A stretch of 64,000 nt of DNA from CAVQFD01 sp963724695 (GTDB lineage Bacteria; Acidobacteriota; Vicinamibacteria; Vicinamibacterales; CAVVIG01): the NCBI GenBank assembly GCA_963724695.1, contig CAVRVW010000011.1, positions 186,001 to 250,000 on the forward strand, read 5' to 3'. Below, one piece after another: positions 60,464-64,000 of the stretch. The notes beneath the pieces were generated by a model. That model had not been told where the DNA came from. It worked only from the letters and a program-made list of their open reading frames with translations, and made no database searches. How positions within the stretch are numbered: position 1 is the first letter of the stretch; each line of letters starts with the position of its first letter. The position numbers were made by a program, and so were the translations under genes.

Positions 60464-62128
60464 ATGGAGCCGTTGCAGATGCCTCAGATCTTTCGCCAGA
60501 CGCCATTTGCCCAGATGTTCACACGCACCCGGCGAAGCCGGGCAGCGGTTGGATTGCGGGCTGTCGTAGCCATGTCGGTGCTGTTGGTTCCTGTGGTGTC
60601 CGAGTCCGGACAGTCGGGACAACCAGCGCCCACAGCGCAGCCGCCTTCGGGGAACGCGCGTCGGCTCTCCATTGACGACGCGGTCAACCTCGGCCTGGAT
60701 CAGAACCTCGGCATCAAGATCGAGCGGCTCAACCCGCAGATTCAGGATCTCAGCATCGCGCAAACGCGCAGCAACTGGGCGCCAGTCTTCACCTCCACTC
60801 TTACGAACAACTCGCAGAACAACCCGTCGACGAGCGCGCTCTCCGGTGGAGCGACCAAGATCACCGACTCGAGGTTCGCGACGCAGCTCGGCATGAACCA
60901 GTCGCTGAAGACGGGCGCGAACTACTCGGTGACGTGGGACAGCTCCCGGGCGAGCTCGACGAACGTGTTCAACAACTTCGATCCGCTGATTCGTTCCGGG
61001 CTCGCGCTCAACGTGTCGCAGCCGCTCCTGCGCAACTTCAAGATCGACCCGATTCGACAGCAGCTCGAGGTCGGCCTGAGGAATCGCGACGGCGCGGACT
61101 TCCAGCTGCAGGCCACCATCGTGGCGACGACGCGCAACGTCCGCAACGCCTACTGGGATCTCGCGTACCAGATCGCGAGCCTCGGCGCGGCGCAGCAATC
61201 GCTCGAACTGGCCCAGCGTCTCCTGGCAGACAACCAGAAGCGGGTCCAGATTGGCACCATGGCGCCCATCGACATCGTCGAGGCGGAGTCCGAGGTGGCG
61301 CGGAACGACGAAGCGGTCATCGTCGCGGAATCGGCCATCAAGCAGGCGGAAGACCGGCTGCGAGCGCTCATCCTCGACCCTGCGGCGCCGGACTTCTGGA
61401 CTGTAACGCTCGAGCCGACCGACACGCCGGAACTGCTGGCGCAGGGGGTGGACGCCGAAGTGGCGGTGCGTCGGGCGCTCGAGAACCGGACCGATCTGCG
61501 CATCTCGAGAAACAACCTGGCGCGCACCGACGTGAACATCCGGTACTACAAGAATCAGGCGCTGCCGGAAGTGAACGCCGAGGCGTCCTATGCGACATCA
61601 GCGGTGGGCGGTGTGCAGCTGAACCCGTTGGCCGGGATTCCCATCGGGCCGGTGACACGAACGATCATGGCCGAGCGCGCCTACGGTTCGGTGCTCGGCG
61701 ACGTCTTCACAGGGGACTTCCCGGCGTGGACGGTTGGCGTGAGCGTGTCGTACCCGCTCGGCACGAGCCCGTCGGAGGCCAGCCTCGCGCAGGCGCGGCT
61801 CGAGCAGCAGCAGGAACAGACGCAGCTCCGGAACCTCGAGCTGCAGGTGGCGACCCAGGTGCGCGACGTCGCCCGGCAGGTGCAGACGAACCAGAAGCGC
61901 GTCGAGGCCTCCAGGGCCGCGCGCTCGCTGGCGGAGCGCCGCCTCGAGGCCGAAGAGAAGAAGTTCGCCGCGGGTATCCAGACAACGTTCTTCGTTTTCC
62001 AGGCACAGCGAGACCTGGCCCAGGCACGGAGCAATTTCCTCAGAACGGCTGTGGACTACGCCAAGTCCGTCGTGGATCTCGAGGCCGTGCAACAGGCGCC
62101 GCTGCAACAGCAGGCCGCGCCGCGGTAG
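60464..62128 (+). CDS. TolC-family outer membrane efflux protein
   Basis: Outer-membrane channel protein of 554 residues. The N-terminal helix (AVVAMSVLLVPVVSESGQSG) is a signal region after an unusually basic start (FTRTRRSRAAVG). Two OEP repeats follow: LSIDDAVNLGLDQNLGIKIE with QNVRNAYWDLAYQIASLGAA, and ENRTDLRISRNNLARTDVNI with a final coiled coil (ARLEQQQEQTQLRNLELQVA). No inner-membrane pump is within view. The start is the ATG at 60464; ATG at 60479 is possible. Confidence 0.88.
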   Translation: MEPLQMPQIFRQTPFAQMFTRTRRSRAAVGLRAVVAMSVLLVPVVSESGQSGQPAPTAQPPSGNARRLSIDDAVNLGLDQNLGIKIERLNPQIQDLSIAQTRSNWAPVFTSTLTNNSQNNPSTSALSGGATKITDSRFATQLGMNQSLKTGANYSVTWDSSRASSTNVFNNFDPLIRSGLALNVSQPLLRNFKIDPIRQQLEVGLRNRDGADFQLQATIVATTRNVRNAYWDLAYQIASLGAAQQSLELAQRLLADNQKRVQIGTMAPIDIVEAESEVARNDEAVIVAESAIKQAEDRLRALILDPAAPDFWTVTLEPTDTPELLAQGVDAEVAVRRALENRTDLRISRNNLARTDVNIRYYKNQALPEVNAEASYATSAVGGVQLNPLAGIPIGPVTRTIMAERAYGSVLGDVFTGDFPAWTVGVSVSYPLGTSPSEASLAQARLEQQQEQTQLRNLELQVATQVRDVARQVQTNQKRVEASRAARSLAERRLEAEEKKFAAGIQTTFFVFQAQRDLAQARSNFLRTAVDYAKSVVDLEAVQQAPLQQQAAPR

Positions 62129-62130
62129 GA

Positions 62131-62218
62131 GAGCCGGCTCAAGGCTCAAGGCTCAGGGCTAAGCACTGCGGCCTGTCGCGTCGCGCCCTGAGACCTAAGC
62201 CCTGAGCCGTCTGGTACA
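62131..62218. repeat. intergenic word repeat (GGCTCAAGGCTCAGGGC and complement)
   Basis: GGCTCAAGGCTCAAGGCTC at the left, CCTGAGACCTAAGCCCTGAG at the right, separated by a GC-rich centre. It is the same vocabulary as 59690-59775 and forms a possible hairpin after tolC. Confidence 0.78.
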
Positions 62219-62227
62219 CTCCCCCGC

Positions 62228-62969
62228 GTGCCGAAGGTCTCGGTCACCCTCATCACGCGCAACGAAGCCGCGCACATCCGCGCGGCGCTGGAGTCGGTCG
62301 CCTGGGCCGACGAGCGCATCGTCGTCGACGCCGAGAGCACCGACGAGACCGCTGGCCATCGCGCGAGGGCTGGCCGAGCAGGTCGTGGTCCGCGAGTGGC
62401 CCGGATACGGGGCGCAAAAGAACTACGCGGCGTCGCTGGCCTCGCACGACTGGATCCTGTCGCTCGACGCCGACGAACGCGTGACGCCCGCGCTCGCATC
62501 GCAGATCCGGCAAGCCGTCGCGTCTCCGGCGCATGCGGGGTACCGCATGCCGCGTGTCACCTATCACATGGGCCGGTGGATCCGCAGCACGGACTGGTAC
62601 CCGGACCATCAACTGCGCCTCTACGACCGGCGGCGCGGCACCTGGAACGCCGCGCGTGTGCACGAAGGCATCGTCGTCGGGGGATCGACGGGCGAGCTGA
62701 CCGGCGAGCTCGAGCACTACCCGTATCGCAACCTGGCCGATCACCTCGACACCATCAATCGGTACACCACCCTGGCGGCCGTCCAGATGCACGGCGAGGG
62801 ACGGCGCGCCGGACTGATCCAGATGGCGGCACATCCGCCGCTGGCGTTTCTTCGCAACTACCTGCTGCGCGGAGGCATCCGCGACGGCGCGCCCGGCCTG
62901 GTCGTGTCGGCCATGAACGCGTACTACGTGTTCCTGAAGTTCGCGAAGCTGAGGGAACTCGGCGCCTGA
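62228..62969 (+). CDS. GT2-family glycosyltransferase, LPS core type (one frameshift)
   Basis: Cytoplasmic-face glycosyltransferase similar to WaaE/KdtX. The GTG at 62228 opens VPKVSVTLITRNEAAHIRAA. The nucleotide-sugar site is VDAESTDET, then an extra C near 62354 breaks the frame, which resumes as ARGLAEQVVVREWPGYGAQK and SLDADERVTPAL (DxD-type). The middle (YRMPRVTYHMGRWIRSTDWY, DHQLRLYDRRRGTWN) is characteristic of the group. About 247 residues. It sits 2 nt before the next glycosyltransferase. Confidence 0.87.
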
Positions 62970-62971
62970 CC

Positions 62972-64000
62972 ATGTTCTCGCTGCACATCGACACGGCGCG
63001 CACATGGCGCGGCGGCCAGAATCAGGTGCTGCTCACGGTCAACGGCCTGCGGGAGATCGGGCAGCGCGCGGCCCTCGTCGCCCATCCGGACGGCGAGCTG
63101 CGGCGGCGAGCCGCCGAGGGTCTCGAGCTCATCCCGCTCGCGCCGCTGACCGAGATGGACCTGTCAGCCGGGTGGCGTCTCTCGCGGCTGCTCAAGCGGC
63201 TGCAACCCGACGTGATCCACGCCCACGATCCACACGGCGTCGCGGTGGCCGCGCTCGCGCGCTCGATGGCCAACGACGGCAGGCACCTGGCCATCGTCGC
63301 GTCACGCCGCGTGGATTTTCACCTCAAGACGAACTCGTTCTCCCGCTGGAAATACCGGCAGGTCGACTGTTTCGTGGCCGCGTCGGAGGCCATCCGCGCC
63401 ATGCTGCTCAAGGACGGCGTCTCGCCGAGTCAGGCGGTCACGGTTCACGAGGGCATCGACCTGGTCCACGTGCAGGCGGCCCCGCCAGTGAACCTGCACG
63501 AGACCTTTTTCCTCCCGCACCATGCGCCCGTGGTCGGCAACGTGGCTGCCCTCGTGCCGCACAAAGGGCAGCGGTATCTGATCGACGCGGCCCATCTCGT
63601 CGTGCAGTCGGTTCCCGATGCGCGCTTCATCATTCTCGGCGAGGGCGAGCTCCGCGAGCCCTTCGAGCGGCAGATCCGCGAGCATCACCTGGAGAAACAC
63701 GTGTTCCTGCCAGGCTTCCGCACGGACGTCCTCGGCTGCATCAAGCGCTTCGACCTGTTCGTGATGAGCTCGATTACCGAAGGGCTGGGCACGTCGCTGC
63801 TGGACGCGATGGCCTGCAGCCGCGCCATCGTGGCCACCGAAGCGGGCGGCATTCCCGAAGTCGTCGAGCCGGGCGTGACTGGGTTGCTCGTGCCGCCCCG
63901 CGACCCGCGGCGCATGGCCGAGGCGATCATCGCGCTGCTGAAAGACGAACCACGCAGGCGGCACATGGGCGAGGCCGGCTTCGCCCGCGTGAGCCAGCGC
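62972..64000 (+). CDS. GT4-family glycosyltransferase (C-terminus outside window)
   Basis: GT-B fold transferase with 343 residues visible and no stop before the window edge. The N-terminal domain begins FSLHIDTARTWRGGQNQVLL with the glycine-rich acceptor loop, then DVIHAHDPHG. The donor domain has VVGNVAALVPHKGQRYLIDA, IILGEGELREPFERQI and the E-x7-E-like region ITEGLGTSLLDAMACSRAIV. It is paired with the GT2 gene and probably builds LPS core or another glycolipid. Confidence 0.92.
   Translation, partial: MFSLHIDTARTWRGGQNQVLLTVNGLREIGQRAALVAHPDGELRRRAAEGLELIPLAPLTEMDLSAGWRLSRLLKRLQPDVIHAHDPHGVAVAALARSMANDGRHLAIVASRRVDFHLKTNSFSRWKYRQVDCFVAASEAIRAMLLKDGVSPSQAVTVHEGIDLVHVQAAPPVNLHETFFLPHHAPVVGNVAALVPHKGQRYLIDAAHLVVQSVPDARFIILGEGELREPFERQIREHHLEKHVFLPGFRTDVLGCIKRFDLFVMSSITEGLGTSLLDAMACSRAIVATEAGGIPEVVEPGVTGLLVPPRDPRRMAEAIIALLKDEPRRRHMGEAGFARVSQR

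Overview
The window is GC-rich and gene-dense. Several features point to Acidobacteriota, most likely the class Vicinamibacteria: four VWFA-related proteins of the acidobacterial type (TIGR03436-like), a TonB receptor with an N-terminal carboxypeptidase-regulatory domain, large outer-membrane and Gram-negative envelope genes, and frequent GTG/TTG starts with 1-4 nt stop/start overlaps. This is a family-level inference; there is no rRNA in the window to confirm it.

Layout. 1-13.7 kb: FTR1-type iron permease (partial), a VWFA protein, frataxin CyaY, a Bcp peroxiredoxin, a six-gene aa3-type cytochrome oxidase cluster (coxA-coxC-cox4-two tiny membrane proteins-coxB, minus strand), a TPR protein, an M14 peptidase coupled to a fused MscS/cyclic-nucleotide-binding protein, and a heme/copper monooxygenase-like gene with an exported partner. 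14-16.8 kb: secreted hydrolase, AspT/YidE-type antiporter, tRNA-Glu(CTC). 16.9-21 kb: cupredoxin lipoprotein, ctaA, ctaB, DUF420 and a TPR protein, which supply heme A and possibly copper to the oxidase. 21-28.7 kb: sulfatase-like protein split by a palindromic repeat, vapBC, TonB receptor, VWFA-like protein. 28.7-31.2 kb: F0 half of ATP synthase (atpZ-I-B-E-F). 31.3-41.4 kb: complex I genes nuoA-C-D-H-J-K-L-M-N without B, E, F, G or I. 41.5-43.5 kb: two VWFA proteins. 43.5-50.7 kb: hemX-hemA-hemC-cobA/hemD-hemB and hemL. 50.7-52.4 kb: two inverted foldback repeats of about 280 bp bracketing two unknown genes. 52.4-56.1 kb: glyoxalase-family remnants, polysaccharide deacetylase, glycine-zipper protein, rseP. 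56.1-60.4 kb: dxr, cdsA, uppS, truA, pyrE. 60.4-64 kb: TolC-family protein and two LPS-type glycosyltransferases.

The theme is respiration: oxidase, heme A synthesis, heme biosynthesis, complex I and F0 all lie within 50 kb. Cell-envelope lipid and LPS genes follow.

Sequence quality matters here. The first 13.7 kb carries more than twenty single-base frameshifts in genes whose catalytic motifs are otherwise perfect, including all cox genes. The remaining 50 kb has fewer than ten. I read most of these as indel errors, not gene decay. Coordinates of frameshifted genes are the outer limits of the reconstructed gene.

Non-coding layers of interest are: intergenic arrays of short degenerate words often followed by their own reverse complement (about fourteen loci, one word also inside nuoL); a REP-like hairpin family; the large inverted foldback pair; and several promoters whose -10 hexamer lies only 6-9 nt from the start codon, suggesting leaderless mRNAs.
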